A stretch of 64,000 nt of DNA from Anoxybacteroides voinovskiense (GCF_014196205.1 NZ_JACIDE010000016.1:1-64000); one strand, 5' to 3'; positions 16,842 through 25,799 are shown, counted from the first letter of the stretch. The notes: generated by a model from the sequence alone, not told the origin. Program-made: numbers and translations.

Positions 16842-17668
16842 TGAACGTATCCAAAACCTTAACGAAGTTCGTTCGTTATATTGTTTTAGTCATTTTTTTC
16901 TGTTTATATATTCTCCCCTTTATATTAGTCGTATTGAATTCGTTAAAAGAGCGAACAGAGATTATTTCCAATCCGTTGTCTATGCCTAAATCATTTAATT
17001 TAGCAAACTATTTCAGCGCGATGGAGAAAATGAATTTTGCCCATAGCTTTATGAACTCGCTTATCATTACCGTATTTAGCGTGGCGCTAATTACTATTTT
17101 TTCAGCAATGACTGCTTATGTGTTTGTTCGCGTGCAAAATAAGCTAAATAAGTTTTTGTTTTTCTTAATGGTCGCTTCCATGATCATTCCGTTCCAAGCG
17201 ATTATGATCCCACTTGTGCAAATTTATGGGTCGATAGGGTTTTTAAATAGCAAGTGGGCATTGATTTATATGTATATCGGGTTTGGGGCATCGCTAGCTG
17301 TTTTTATTTATCATGGATTAATTAAGAGCATTCCGTTAGAATTAGAAGAGGCGGCGATGATTGACGGGGCGTCGCGCTTGCAAATCTTTTTTCAAGTAGT
17401 GTTTCCGTTATTAAAGCCAACAACGATGACGATTGTGATTTTAAACGTTCTTTGGATTTGGAACGACTTTTTATTGCCGTCCCTTGTTTTAATTAAGCCG
17501 GAAGAGCGGACGCTGCCGCTGTCTACGTTCTACTTTTTCGGGACATATTCTGTTGATTACGGATTATTAATGGCGGGGTTAGTAGTGACGATTATACCGG
17601 TAATCATCGTTTACTTATTCACACAAAGACACATTATTCAAGGAGTTATGAATGGTTCGATTAAATGA
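16838..17668 (+). CDS. ABC sugar permease, MalG-like
   Basis: A 276-residue permease with six helices and EAA motif ELEEAAMIDGASRLQIFFQV. GTG 16838 and ATG 16841 are both possible starts, overlapping the previous stop; GGGAGG lies 7 or 10 bases upstream. It is the second half of the importer channel. Its 3' end overlaps the GH32 gene by 17 bases. Confidence 0.88.
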   Translation: MMNVSKTLTKFVRYIVLVIFFCLYILPFILVVLNSLKERTEIISNPLSMPKSFNLANYFSAMEKMNFAHSFMNSLIITVFSVALITIFSAMTAYVFVRVQNKLNKFLFFLMVASMIIPFQAIMIPLVQIYGSIGFLNSKWALIYMYIGFGASLAVFIYHGLIKSIPLELEEAAMIDGASRLQIFFQVVFPLLKPTTMTIVILNVLWIWNDFLLPSLVLIKPEERTLPLSTFYFFGTYSVDYGLLMAGLVVTIIPVIIVYLFTQRHIIQGVMNGSIK

Positions 17669-19169
17669 TGTAGAAAGGTTGGTTGCATTGTCTAGACACG
17701 AGGAAATGGTAAAGGAAGCAGAAACACGAGTACAACGAGCAAAAGAAAAAATGGACGGGACATACCGACTAGCATACCATATTATGGCACCGGTACACTG
17801 GATGAACGACCCGAACGGACTGATTCAATGGAACGGGGAGTACCATGTGTTTTATCAGTTTCATCCGGATAGCCCCAAATGGGGACCGATGCATTGGGGG
17901 CATGTGAAAAGTAACGACCTTGTGCATTGGGAGCGTGTACCGATTGCGCTTGCGCCGAGCGAATGGTACGACGAAGGTGGTTGTTTCTCTGGAAGCGCGG
18001 TGAATGATCATGGAATGCTCACACTTATTTACACCGGAAACGTTTGGCTAAATGAAGAACAAACAGAATTAAAGCAATATCAATGCATCGCGACAAGCAA
18101 AGACGGTGTTCATTTTGAAAAGGACAAAGCGAACCCTGTTTTAGCTGAACCGCCGTTTGAGTGCCAAGGCCATATTCGCGACCCGAAAGTGTGGAAACAT
18201 GGCGAGGATTGGTATATGGTACTCGGGACAAGAGAGGGGAATAACGGAAAAGTCGTTTTATACAAGTCGAAAGATCTGCGTCATTGGGAATATGTCAACA
18301 TCCTTGCACAAAGCGATGGTAGTTTAGGATACATGTGGGAGTGTCCAGATGTATTCCACTTGAACGGCAAAGATATCTTGCTATTTTCCCCGCAAGGGAT
18401 CGAGCCGGCCGGCGATCGCTTTCAAAATCTTCATCAAACCGGCTACCTTGTCGGAACGCTCGATTATGAAACGGGAAAACTAGCGCACGGAGCGTTTGAA
18501 GAGCTCGATAAAGGGTTTGATTTTTACGCCGCGCAAACGTTTGAAGATGAAAAAGGACGACGCATTTTGTTCGGCTGGATGGATATGTGGGAGTCACAAA
18601 TGCCGACGCAATCACATGGATGGGCCGGCGCGTTAACGATTCCGCGTCTTTTGGACTTGACGGATGATGAGAAACTGTTGATGAAGCCGGTGCCGGAATT
18701 GCAGTTATTGCGCGAAGAGCATACGAAGCTGGAATCGATCTCAGTAAATGACGGAACGTACACACTTCCAGTTAAGGGCGATCGACTCGAGTTGCTCGTT
18801 CGTTTTTCATTAGCCGATTTTCAAGGGAACGCATTTGGGGTGAAAGTGCGTTGCTCGGGTGATGGAAGCGAAGAAACGATCTTCCGCTATGATACAGGAG
18901 ACTCCATCGTGACGTTTGACCGAAACCGTTCCGGAAAAGGAGAGGGTGGCATTCGTCGAGCTGCATTGGATAAGAAAGAAGACGTCGTCACGTTTCATTT
19001 CTTCATTGACCGTTCTTCTGTTGAACTATTTGTCAACGACGGGCGTCTTGCCATGACTGGAAGAGTTTACCCATCGGAAACGAGCCAAGGAATCGAATTG
19101 TTCACAGAAGGTGGGGACGTGACTGTCCTTTCCGTCGATGCGTGGAAATTGAAAGATATTTGGGGATAG
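17652..19169 (+). CDS. GH32 beta-fructofuranosidase / sucrose(-6-P) hydrolase
   Basis: A 505-residue cytoplasmic GH32 enzyme with no signal peptide. The five-bladed propeller carries WMNDPNG (nucleophile Asp53), HIRDPKVW (transition-state Asp177) and WECPD (acid/base Glu230); a C-terminal beta-sandwich follows from about residue 360 (SVELFVNDG is typical). It splits the fructose end of sucrose or fructo-oligosaccharides. Because uptake is by an ABC importer and no PTS is present, the natural substrate is probably free sucrose rather than sucrose-6-phosphate. AGGAG is seven bases upstream. The N-terminus has an extra helical 35 residues before the catalytic core. Confidence 0.9.
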   Translation: MVRLNDVERLVALSRHEEMVKEAETRVQRAKEKMDGTYRLAYHIMAPVHWMNDPNGLIQWNGEYHVFYQFHPDSPKWGPMHWGHVKSNDLVHWERVPIALAPSEWYDEGGCFSGSAVNDHGMLTLIYTGNVWLNEEQTELKQYQCIATSKDGVHFEKDKANPVLAEPPFECQGHIRDPKVWKHGEDWYMVLGTREGNNGKVVLYKSKDLRHWEYVNILAQSDGSLGYMWECPDVFHLNGKDILLFSPQGIEPAGDRFQNLHQTGYLVGTLDYETGKLAHGAFEELDKGFDFYAAQTFEDEKGRRILFGWMDMWESQMPTQSHGWAGALTIPRLLDLTDDEKLLMKPVPELQLLREEHTKLESISVNDGTYTLPVKGDRLELLVRFSLADFQGNAFGVKVRCSGDGSEETIFRYDTGDSIVTFDRNRSGKGEGGIRRAALDKKEDVVTFHFFIDRSSVELFVNDGRLAMTGRVYPSETSQGIELFTEGGDVTVLSVDAWKLKDIWG

Positions 19170-19198
19170 GAAAGATTTTATCATGTGAGGGGAAAATG

Positions 19199-20890
19199 AT
19201 GAAGAGACAATGGTGGAAAGAAGCCGTTGTGTATCAAATTTATCCGCGCAGTTTTATGGATAGCAACGGTGACGGCATCGGGGATTTGCAAGGCATCATT
19301 TCGAAATTAGACTATTTACAAACGTTAGGAATCGATGTCATCTGGTTGTCACCGGTGTACCAATCGCCGAATGATGATAACGGGTATGACATTAGCGATT
19401 ACCAAAATATTATGAAAGAGTTTGGCACGCTTCGTGATTTTGATGAATTGTTAGAAGAAGCGCATAAGCGCGGGATAAAGATTATGATGGACTTAGTTGT
19501 CAATCATACGTCTGATGAGCATATTTGGTTTATCGAATCAAGAAAATCAAAGGAGAACAATCCGTTTCGCGATTATTATATTTGGCGGCCAGGAAAACCA
19601 AATGGAGAGCCACCGAACAACTGGGGAGCTGCGTTTGGCGGTTCAGCTTGGGAATACGATGAAACGACTGGAGAATATTATCTCCACTTATTTAGCAAAA
19701 AACAGCCGGATTTGAATTGGGAAAACGCGAACGTGCGGAAAGAAATTTACGATATGATGCGTTGGTGGCTCGATAAAGGGGTCGATGGATTCCGCATGGA
19801 TGTCATCAATATGATTTCAAAAGTCGAGGGGCTCCCAGATGGCGAAGTGAAGCCTGGCCATCAATATGGTGACGGTAGTCCGTATTATTTCAACGGGTCA
19901 AAAGTGCATGATTATTTGCAAGAGATGAACCGCGAAGTCCTATCCAAGTACGATATCATTACCGTTGGAGAAATGCCAGGTGTGAACGTGGAAGAAGCGA
20001 AGCTGTACACAGGGGAATCTCGGAATGAATTGCAAATGGTGTTTCATTTTGAACATGTGAGTTTAGGAGACGGATTGTATGGAAAATGGTCTCTAGGAGA
20101 ATGGAAACTGACAGAGTTAAAAAAAATCTTTGCCCATTGGCAGTACGGACTGGCGAAGGATGGTTGGAACAGCCTGTATTGGAGCAACCATGACCAGCCG
20201 CGCGCGGTTTCTCGCTTTGGCGATGATGGCAAGTATCGCGTGCAGTCTGCGAAAATGTTGGCAACATGCTTACATATGCATCAAGGCACTCCATATATTT
20301 ACCAAGGAGAAGAAATTGGCATGACGAACGTCAAATTCCCGAAATTGGACGATTATCGGGACATTGAAACGTTAAATGCTTACAAAGAATTAGTCGGTGG
20401 CGGAAAGATGACGCATGAAGAAATGATGGCCGCGATTTATGAACGAAGCCGAGACAATGCTCGCACACCGGTACAATGGTCAAGCGAACCGAATGCGGGA
20501 TTTACAACGGGCACCCCATGGATTGACGTCAATCCGAATTATACAGACATTAACGTCGAAGCGGCATTAAAGGATCCGAATTCTATTTTTTATTACTATC
20601 AAAAACTCATTCAATTGCGGAAACAACACGATATCATTGTGTACGGCGCATATGATTTAATTGTAGCAGAGGACGAACAAATTTATGCGTTTACTCGCAC
20701 GTTAGGGGAAGAGAAGCTCCTTGTCATATGTAATTTTACAAACGATACGCCTTTATTCGAATTGCCAGCGAATATCACGTATCAAACACATTCTTTACTC
20801 CTTAGCAACTATGACGTAAGCAGTGAGGGCGATATTCGCACAATCACGCTGCGTCCATATGAGGCGAGGGTGTATGTATTGGGGAATTAA
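19199..20890 (+). CDS. GH13 alpha-glucosidase (oligo-1,6-glucosidase type)
   Basis: A 563-residue cytoplasmic GH13_31-type enzyme: start KEAVVYQIYPRSFMDSNGDGIGD, nucleophile Asp201 in FRMDVINM, acid/base Glu258 in VGEMPG, and NHDQPR with the third carboxylate. A calcium-type loop (DSNGDGIGD) is present. It cleaves terminal alpha-glucosides such as isomaltose, sucrose isomers or maltose. ATGs at 19196 and 19199 follow GAGGGG; 19199 gives better spacing. As the last gene of the sucrose operon it probably handles the glucose side of imported sugars. Confidence 0.88.
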   Translation: MKRQWWKEAVVYQIYPRSFMDSNGDGIGDLQGIISKLDYLQTLGIDVIWLSPVYQSPNDDNGYDISDYQNIMKEFGTLRDFDELLEEAHKRGIKIMMDLVVNHTSDEHIWFIESRKSKENNPFRDYYIWRPGKPNGEPPNNWGAAFGGSAWEYDETTGEYYLHLFSKKQPDLNWENANVRKEIYDMMRWWLDKGVDGFRMDVINMISKVEGLPDGEVKPGHQYGDGSPYYFNGSKVHDYLQEMNREVLSKYDIITVGEMPGVNVEEAKLYTGESRNELQMVFHFEHVSLGDGLYGKWSLGEWKLTELKKIFAHWQYGLAKDGWNSLYWSNHDQPRAVSRFGDDGKYRVQSAKMLATCLHMHQGTPYIYQGEEIGMTNVKFPKLDDYRDIETLNAYKELVGGGKMTHEEMMAAIYERSRDNARTPVQWSSEPNAGFTTGTPWIDVNPNYTDINVEAALKDPNSIFYYYQKLIQLRKQHDIIVYGAYDLIVAEDEQIYAFTRTLGEEKLLVICNFTNDTPLFELPANITYQTHSLLLSNYDVSSEGDIRTITLRPYEARVYVLGN

Positions 20891-20908
20891 GTAACATCTG
20901 TGTGTACA

Positions 20909-20946
20909 ATCCAAAAAGAGGCGCTGCAGTGCGGGTCTCTTTTTTA
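20909..20946 (+). terminator. Possible terminator of the sucrose operon
   Basis: AAAAAGAG and CTCTTTTTT bracket a small inner hairpin, ending in T-rich DNA. Imperfect stem. Confidence 0.5.
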
Positions 20947-21000
20947 AAGGTAAGAAAGGGAGTATATATTTTTGATAAATGTGTGTATGTAATTATGTAG

Positions 21001-21147
21001 TATGAGCTTTTTGTTGTATTTGCGTTAATCAAGGTGGCGCGTTCCCCTGAAAAGTATGATATGACAGCCACAGGGAAAGAAGAGATAGAAATGGAAAGCA
21101 AAGAACATGAATCTGAGATGCAAATCGCTAACTCTATGGAAATGTAA
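21001..21147 (+). pseudogene. Remnant of a membrane-protein C-terminus
   Basis: A 48-codon open frame with no start or ribosome site. It begins with a hydrophobic stretch (ELFVVFALIKVARSPEKYD) and ends with a charged tail (GKEEIEMESKEHESEMQ), reading like the last helix and cytoplasmic tail of a transporter. A strong terminator follows at once (21161-21199). I infer it is the 3' end left after deletion of a gene; the family is not identified. Confidence 0.4.
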
Positions 21148-21160
21148 ATTTGCGAAGATT

Positions 21161-21199
21161 CGCGAACAGTGCCTCGCGCTGTTCGCGTTTGTTATTTTT
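21161..21199 (+). terminator. Terminator after the gene remnant
   Basis: Stem CGCGAACAG (21161-21169) with CTGTTCGCG (21179-21187), then TTTGTTATTTTT. Confidence 0.85.
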
Positions 21200-21271
21200 G
21201 GAGAATTTTCCGAGAAATTTGTGCGCATATGTTGTAACATATAAGTGTAAGCACAAATGGAGGGGATTGCT

Positions 21272-21892
21272 ATGTACACACCGAAAGTTTTTCAAGTAGA
21301 TGACGAGGACAAAATCGTACAATTTATTAAAGCAAATAGTTTTGGAATTTTATTTTCGACGGTGGACGGTCAACCGTTTGCGACCCATTTGCCATTTCTG
21401 TTAGAGGAAAATAATCATGCGTTATGGAGTCATATGGCGAAGCAAAATCCTCAGTGGGAGGACTTACACAACAAAGAAGTGCTTGTCGTTTTCCAAGGTC
21501 CGCATGCGTATATTTCACCTACTTGGTATCACGAACCAAATACCGTTCCGACTTGGAATTATGTAGCCGTCCATGTTTACGGAACATTTCAGTTAATCGA
21601 CGACAAAGAAATGATGAAACATCTTCTAGAAAAAACCGTCGATTTTTACGAATCATCGATGCCAACTCCTTGGAAAGTAGAATTTGACGACTTTACCGAA
21701 CATCTAATGGAAGGAACGGTTTGTTTCAAAATCAACATCCAAAAAATTGAAGGAAAATGGAAACTGAGCCAAAACCATTCGATTCAAAGGCAGAAAAACT
21801 TGATCAAAGGGTTGAAAACGGTCGATCACTACCATTCGAAAGAAATCGCAGCGCTTATGGAACAAAATATTTTAGATGGAATGAAAGAGTAG
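21272..21892 (+). CDS. paiB: PaiB-type FMN-binding transcriptional regulator
   Basis: A 206-residue PaiB-family protein with a split-barrel flavin-binding fold (NSFGILFSTVDGQPFATHLPF, YISPTWYHEPNTVPTWNYVAVHVYG). In B. subtilis PaiB affects protease and sporulation genes, usually beside the acetyltransferase gene paiA, which is missing here. GGAGGGG precedes ATG 21272. It is followed 27 bases later by a metal transporter gene. Confidence 0.85.
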   Translation: MYTPKVFQVDDEDKIVQFIKANSFGILFSTVDGQPFATHLPFLLEENNHALWSHMAKQNPQWEDLHNKEVLVVFQGPHAYISPTWYHEPNTVPTWNYVAVHVYGTFQLIDDKEMMKHLLEKTVDFYESSMPTPWKVEFDDFTEHLMEGTVCFKINIQKIEGKWKLSQNHSIQRQKNLIKGLKTVDHYHSKEIAALMEQNILDGMKE

Positions 21893-21919
21893 AGGTTCTA
21901 AAAGGGAGGATAAACATTA

Positions 21920-22543
21920 GTGACCACCGTATGGCCGACATTGCTTTTTGGATTTATTTTAGGGCTCAAACATGCGACAGAACCGGATCATGTCATTGCT
22001 GTATCAACGATTGCCAGCCGCACAAGGAAGCTTTCGCTTTCGTCGCTTGCGGGGATTTTTTGGGGAATTGGCCACACCACCACATTATTTGTCGTCGGAA
22101 TGATCGTCATCGGGCTGGAACAACAAATACCGGAAACCGCAGCGATGTGGCTGGAACTAGCCGTCGGAGTGATGATTGTCGTTTTAGGGATTACGAGTTT
22201 TCGCTCGGCAAATCGCTCTTATAAAAAAGACGTGAGCATGCGTCATTTCCATCTAAAATCGACGATGATTGGCATTGTTCACGGGTTAGCCGGCAGCGCC
22301 GGAATGGTGCTTTTGGCGTTAACGACTGTCGATACACGGTTGCAAGCAGTACTATTTATATTGATATTTGGCGTCGGAACGATTATGGGAATGATGCTGT
22401 TTACGACATTTCTCGGTTTACCATTTATTTGGATGAAACGTAAACAAATAGTTTACCAGTTCACCATCAAAGCCGTTTCGTTGATTAGTATCGTATATGG
22501 TTTATATTACATGTATCGCATAAGTAGTGAAATCATTGTTTAA
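21920..22543 (+). CDS. NiCoT/UreH-like nickel-cobalt transporter
   Basis: A 207-residue membrane protein with six predicted helices. The first helix has LGLKHATEPDHVIAV, the HX4DH metal-selection signature of nickel/cobalt permeases and of UreH-like proteins. HGLAGSAGM in a later helix is also family-typical. GTG 21920 follows GGGAGG. No urease or hydrogenase genes are nearby, so metal and partner enzyme are unknown. Confidence 0.75.
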   Translation: MTTVWPTLLFGFILGLKHATEPDHVIAVSTIASRTRKLSLSSLAGIFWGIGHTTTLFVVGMIVIGLEQQIPETAAMWLELAVGVMIVVLGITSFRSANRSYKKDVSMRHFHLKSTMIGIVHGLAGSAGMVLLALTTVDTRLQAVLFILIFGVGTIMGMMLFTTFLGLPFIWMKRKQIVYQFTIKAVSLISIVYGLYYMYRISSEIIV

Positions 22544-22582
22544 TCGTTTGCAAGGTTCGAAACGACAAGCATTGAGCAAGTT

Positions 22583-22628
22583 CAGCGTGTTGATTCACCA
22601 ATAAAAACCAATTGGAACTAGTTTATTC
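22583..22628 (+). repeat. Left-end fragment of the 247-bp inverted-repeat element
   Basis: CAGCGTGTTGATTCACCA followed by ATAAAAACCA and TTG matches the left terminal repeat and first ~45 bases of the complete copies at 37297 and 45446 (inverted). The rest is absent; 22629-22726 shows nothing recognisable. Confidence 0.6.
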
Positions 22629-22726
22629 ATCATTGATCTAGCACCCAGCGGCAAGGAAATATTTTGGCAAGGGGCGTTTTCATCCTTCCGCGGGTGATGT
22701 ACTTTTTTGGCGTCATAGATGTCGAT

Positions 22727-22933
22727 TTAAACCCTGATGATAAGGTAATCGCCGTTTTTCATTTTTACCACATCTGCCTTCATTGCTTTTGCGATATCTT
22801 GTGTCATCGTTTTTTGTTGTTCCTCATTCTCCGCCCACAACGCTAGCTGGCTCCCACCTAAAATTCGTTCTTTCTTTAAAGTGATAATGGCTAATATTGT
22901 GTAGGTAGGTCGTTCTGATGATTCACGTCCCAT
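22727..22933 (-). CDS. Capping complex subunit for YIEGIA (small partner)
   Basis: A 68-residue soluble protein (MGRESSERPTYTILAIITLK at the start, KNGDYLIIRV at the end) immediately downstream of, and three bases from, the YIEGIA-family gene. This small partner is annotated in Bacillaceae as the capping complex subunit for YIEGIA. GGGAGGG overlaps the previous stop. The molecular role is not established to my knowledge; identity rests on size, position and remembered family naming. Confidence 0.65.
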   Translation of the reverse strand: MGRESSERPTYTILAIITLKKERILGGSQLALWAENEEQQKTMTQDIAKAMKADVVKMKNGDYLIIRV

Positions 22934-22936
22934 CCG

Positions 22937-23848
22937 CTATTCCCTCCCAAATAAGTTTGTATCCATTACGGAATGGCTCTTTTTTACACTCTCGAGAACG
23001 GGTGTTTTTTTTACTGCTTCGATCAGTTTGTTAACATCTTTGATAATCGGGACTAATGTGATAACAATTTTTCCTTTTTCGTACTCTTTTCGTGTAAAGT
23101 GATAACGTTTTACTCCAACCGATCGAGTTGCTTCGAATAAGGCTGCCTGCCTTTGACCATAATGGTCTAAAGCAATTCTAAAATGTTCTTCACGTGGAAT
23201 AATGACAACGGCTAGCCCTTCTTTTTGAAACATATTTGCGGCGTTTTCGGTACCAAGGAGATTGGAAACAAAAATACCGTCGACAAAAAGCTCCGACTCT
23301 CTGACTTCTATTTTTCCTTCTTTAACGTCAGCAATATCACCAAGCACTTTTCCTTTGGAAAAACGCTTTATTACATAAAGGACGATAAGCCCTGTTATTG
23401 TTCCTGACATGATATTGATCGATATGAATTTACTATCGACCAACTGGATTGTTAATGCGGTTGTAAAGGAAACGATTAAGGCAAAGTAATTACGTGCCTC
23501 AAATGTCTTGGCAATCCCGTCGATATAGGCATCACCACGATAAGCAGACTCCGTATTTTCTAAATCCTTCAAACTTTCTTTTTCTGCTTTTCTAACATCT
23601 CGAAACTGTTGTATTGCTAAAGCCAAAAAAGTAACAGCGACAAAATTTTTCGTCATAAGGGCTGGGATAGCGACTGCTCCTAACGAAGCGGCAACAAAAC
23701 CGGTCACTAGATGTATTAAATATCCATTAGGATAAGTGGGATATTGTCTAAAATCTTCTTTAATGGTTAAAGCTCGGGCCATTGTTCCGACAATAGTAGC
23801 TGTCACGATGATGATCAGATGGTCAGTTGAAATAATGTTTTCTTTCAT
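22937..23848 (-). CDS. YIEGIA-family membrane protein
   Basis: A 303-residue protein with about five N-terminal membrane helices (to about residue 165) and a soluble C-terminal domain. It carries the family signature as AYIDGIAKTFEARNY (near residue 105). A related B. subtilis protein (SeaA/YphB) is tied to spore envelope assembly. Start ATG 23848 has AGGTGA upstream. It forms a two-gene unit with the small capping subunit. Function in this organism is inferred only. Confidence 0.72.
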   Translation of the reverse strand: MKENIISTDHLIIIVTATIVGTMARALTIKEDFRQYPTYPNGYLIHLVTGFVAASLGAVAIPALMTKNFVAVTFLALAIQQFRDVRKAEKESLKDLENTESAYRGDAYIDGIAKTFEARNYFALIVSFTTALTIQLVDSKFISINIMSGTITGLIVLYVIKRFSKGKVLGDIADVKEGKIEVRESELFVDGIFVSNLLGTENAANMFQKEGLAVVIIPREEHFRIALDHYGQRQAALFEATRSVGVKRYHFTRKEYEKGKIVITLVPIIKDVNKLIEAVKKTPVLESVKKSHSVMDTNLFGRE

Positions 23849-23986
23849 AATTAGTCACCTGATGAAAAGTTTTTTCTTAATTTGGCTAACTTAGTAAAAA
23901 ATAATTCATTCATTTAATAAAGGACTAACGAACTGCTTGCCCACATATATGTATACAAATAAGAACTTACGGGGAGGGACAATTCA

Positions 23987-24931
23987 TTGTCGATTTTATT
24001 AACGGGGATCATTGTAGCGGCTTTATCTTTGATTGTTATTGTTTTCGTATTTATAAAAAGAAAGAAAATTACATGTATGACTGGCATGATGGTGGCGATG
24101 GCTTTAGGAATGCTAGTCGGACTAACAGGTGGTTTGCAGGTCGGCATTTTGTACAGCGGTAACCTCTTTTTCTCAACCGTTTTAGGAACAGGAATTGGAT
24201 TGTTAGCCGGTTTTTTGGCCGGTTTACCGGTTAGTATCATGGCGATGATGGACGGGGTTTTGTCGGGCATTATGGGTGGGATGATGGGAGCGATGTTAGG
24301 AGAAATGATTTCACCGGAATACCAACATTCAATGATTCGTGTCATGCTCGTCATATTTGTTGGGATGATTTTGATTGTTTTGTACATGCTTCAACAAGAA
24401 ACCGGTTTTAATCGTGTATCTTTTATGAACAAAGTATTTCATAATCCGCTGTTATTAGCAGTCGCCTTTTTGCTGTTTTTCTACACATATAACCGCTTAT
24501 ATCACGAGCTTGATCAAAACAATCATACGTCAATAAGAAACTCCCCTATGAATTACTCTATGACCAATCATAAGTTATCTGTTTCGCCGTTGAATTCGAA
24601 TGCAAAGTTGAGAAAAGTAGTCATTGAAGCAACCGAATTTGCTTACTTCCCCAAGGATTTCAAACTTACTATAGGGCAACCAGTCGCCTTAATTTTTAAA
24701 AATAGCGGTGAAATGGAACATGATATTGAATTCGAAAATATGAAAGCCCCTCTTTTACAACAGAGTGGTCATGGGAATCATTCAAAAAATCAAACCGTTC
24801 ATATTCATTCTTTGCCGGGAAAAACAGCGGAGATGACGTTCATACCAATAAAAAGCGGCGTGTTTCGATTTTATTGTACAGTTCCTGGGCATAAAGAATC
24901 TGGTATGGTTGGATTCGTCGAAGTTTCTTAA
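23987..24931 (+). CDS. Membrane protein with C-terminal cupredoxin domain
   Basis: A 314-residue protein: five to six N-terminal membrane helices (about 5-170; glycine/methionine-rich MDGVLSGIMGGMMGAMLGEM), a linker, then a cupredoxin domain (about 210-314). Type-1 copper ligands are visible: His245 in GEMEHDIE, Cys297 and His302 in YCTVPGHKESGM, and Met307. It therefore probably binds copper outside the membrane, for electron transfer or copper handling. It starts with TTG eight bases after GGGGAGGG. It opens the copper/thiol-redox island. The membrane half is not a family I can name. Confidence 0.78.
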   Translation: MSILLTGIIVAALSLIVIVFVFIKRKKITCMTGMMVAMALGMLVGLTGGLQVGILYSGNLFFSTVLGTGIGLLAGFLAGLPVSIMAMMDGVLSGIMGGMMGAMLGEMISPEYQHSMIRVMLVIFVGMILIVLYMLQQETGFNRVSFMNKVFHNPLLLAVAFLLFFYTYNRLYHELDQNNHTSIRNSPMNYSMTNHKLSVSPLNSNAKLRKVVIEATEFAYFPKDFKLTIGQPVALIFKNSGEMEHDIEFENMKAPLLQQSGHGNHSKNQTVHIHSLPGKTAEMTFIPIKSGVFRFYCTVPGHKESGMVGFVEVS

Positions 24932-24946
24932 AGAAGCGGAATGGAT

Positions 24947-24974
24947 GCCGAGACATTCTCGGCTTTTATTTTAT
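24947..24974 (+). terminator. Terminator after the cupredoxin gene
   Basis: GCCGAG, five-base loop, CTCGGC, then TTTTATTTTAT. Confidence 0.8.
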
Positions 24975-25011
24975 AAGATAGGAAAGTATAAAATTTTACG
25001 ATTAGGTGGAG

Positions 25012-25190
25012 CGTTGTCTAGCTCCAAGCGCCATCGGTGTGATGCGCTCCGCCTCTTCCGGCGGCGACACACTGAGTTCGCTTCTTTGAAATATCCCACG
25101 CAAGCCAAAGCTTTTGCTTTGGCTGAGCCTCCTCGGTGGGGCTTGTGTGATCTTCGCCGATAGGCGGGCGCTTTGCGCTTTTCTTATTTA
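25012..25190 (+). repeat. GTCTAGCTCC-type structured dispersed repeat
   Basis: Begins GTTGTCTAGCTCCAAGCGCC and ends GGCGGGCGCTTTGCGCTTTT; the ends pair (AAGCGCC with GGCGCTT), and an inner hairpin AGCCAAAGC/GCTTTGGCT is present. This resembles a repeat family I remember in Geobacillus and Bacillus genomes. Only one copy is seen here. DNA at 25191-25318 holds nothing recognisable. Confidence 0.55.
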
Positions 25191-25343
25191 ACCGAGAACA
25201 CTCGTGATTTTAATCATGAGATGAATCGGCTTCAGACGAAGCGTGTCTTTTGATACGTCAATTGTCCGACATATGTTGACTTATTAAGCAACAAAGGCGC
25301 TGATATCAATAACTCCCGCGACAAAAATTTGTAGATTTTTATC

Positions 25344-25373
25344 AACACTTTCTCCATACTTTTTCTTTATTCT
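25344..25373 (+). promoter_or_regulatory. Direct-repeat promoter, site 1
   Basis: Repeats AACACTTTCTC (25344) and CATACTTTTTC (25355) 11 bp apart, with -10 TATTCT (25368-25373) starting 13 bp after the second repeat. The surrounding 59 bp nearly duplicates the promoter at 28869-28927. It drives the decayed gene at 25395. Confidence 0.65.
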
Positions 25374-25394
25374 AAAATCACAGTAAGAAAGGGG

Positions 25395-25630
25395 ATGGTA
25401 GAAAAAATTGTAAAAGGGGTCTTTGTTGTTACGTTAGTATTAGGAATAGAAATTGAAGTATTTGCAAATCGTAATGGTGTGGGCGAAGATACTTTCAATT
25501 TCGGTCAGATGCTCCTACGAAGAAAAAACCTAATTTATCTGAAATCAAGCTAGAAATGTATTATCCATGCCTTGGTACAAATGGTGCAGCGCTAAGTAAA
25601 ACGTTGAACACATGGAACCTAAAGGAATAA
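25395..25630 (+). pseudogene. Frameshifted copy of the Met-rich secreted protein
   Basis: From ATG 25395 the frame reads a signal-like start (VEKIVKGVFVVTLVLGIE) and FGQML, then loses register. In another frame the homology continues as KKKPNLSEIKLEMYYPCLGTNG and runs to a stop at 25630. This parallels MLPLMKQMHPNFSEEQLQKMYEQC of the intact gene at 28955. Both have an almost identical promoter region. I judge it a decayed paralogue with at least one frameshift and several substitutions. Confidence 0.65.
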
Positions 25631-25668
25631 CGATGAGCAATGTTTAAATAATTTGAGAGGTGATGATC

Positions 25669-25797
25669 ATGATGGGTGGTATGATGAGTGGTTGGGGGAT
25701 GATGGGCTTTGGAATTCTCGGCTGGTTCCTTAATTTGCTCGTCATTGGATTGGTTGTCTATTTTGCAGTAAAACTCGCATTACGTAATAAAGATTAA
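25669..25797 (+). CDS. Small Met/Gly-rich membrane protein, 42 residues
   Basis: MMGGMMSGWGMMGFGILGWF followed by a single membrane helix (LLVIGLVVYFAVKLAL) and a short basic tail RNKD. GAGAGG is eight bases upstream of ATG 25669. It resembles the N-terminal half of small SHOCT membrane proteins such as the one at 36997 but has no SHOCT helices. Probably cotranscribed from site 1. Function unknown. Confidence 0.55.
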   Translation: MMGGMMSGWGMMGFGILGWFLNLLVIGLVVYFAVKLALRNKD

Positions 25798-25799
25798 CA

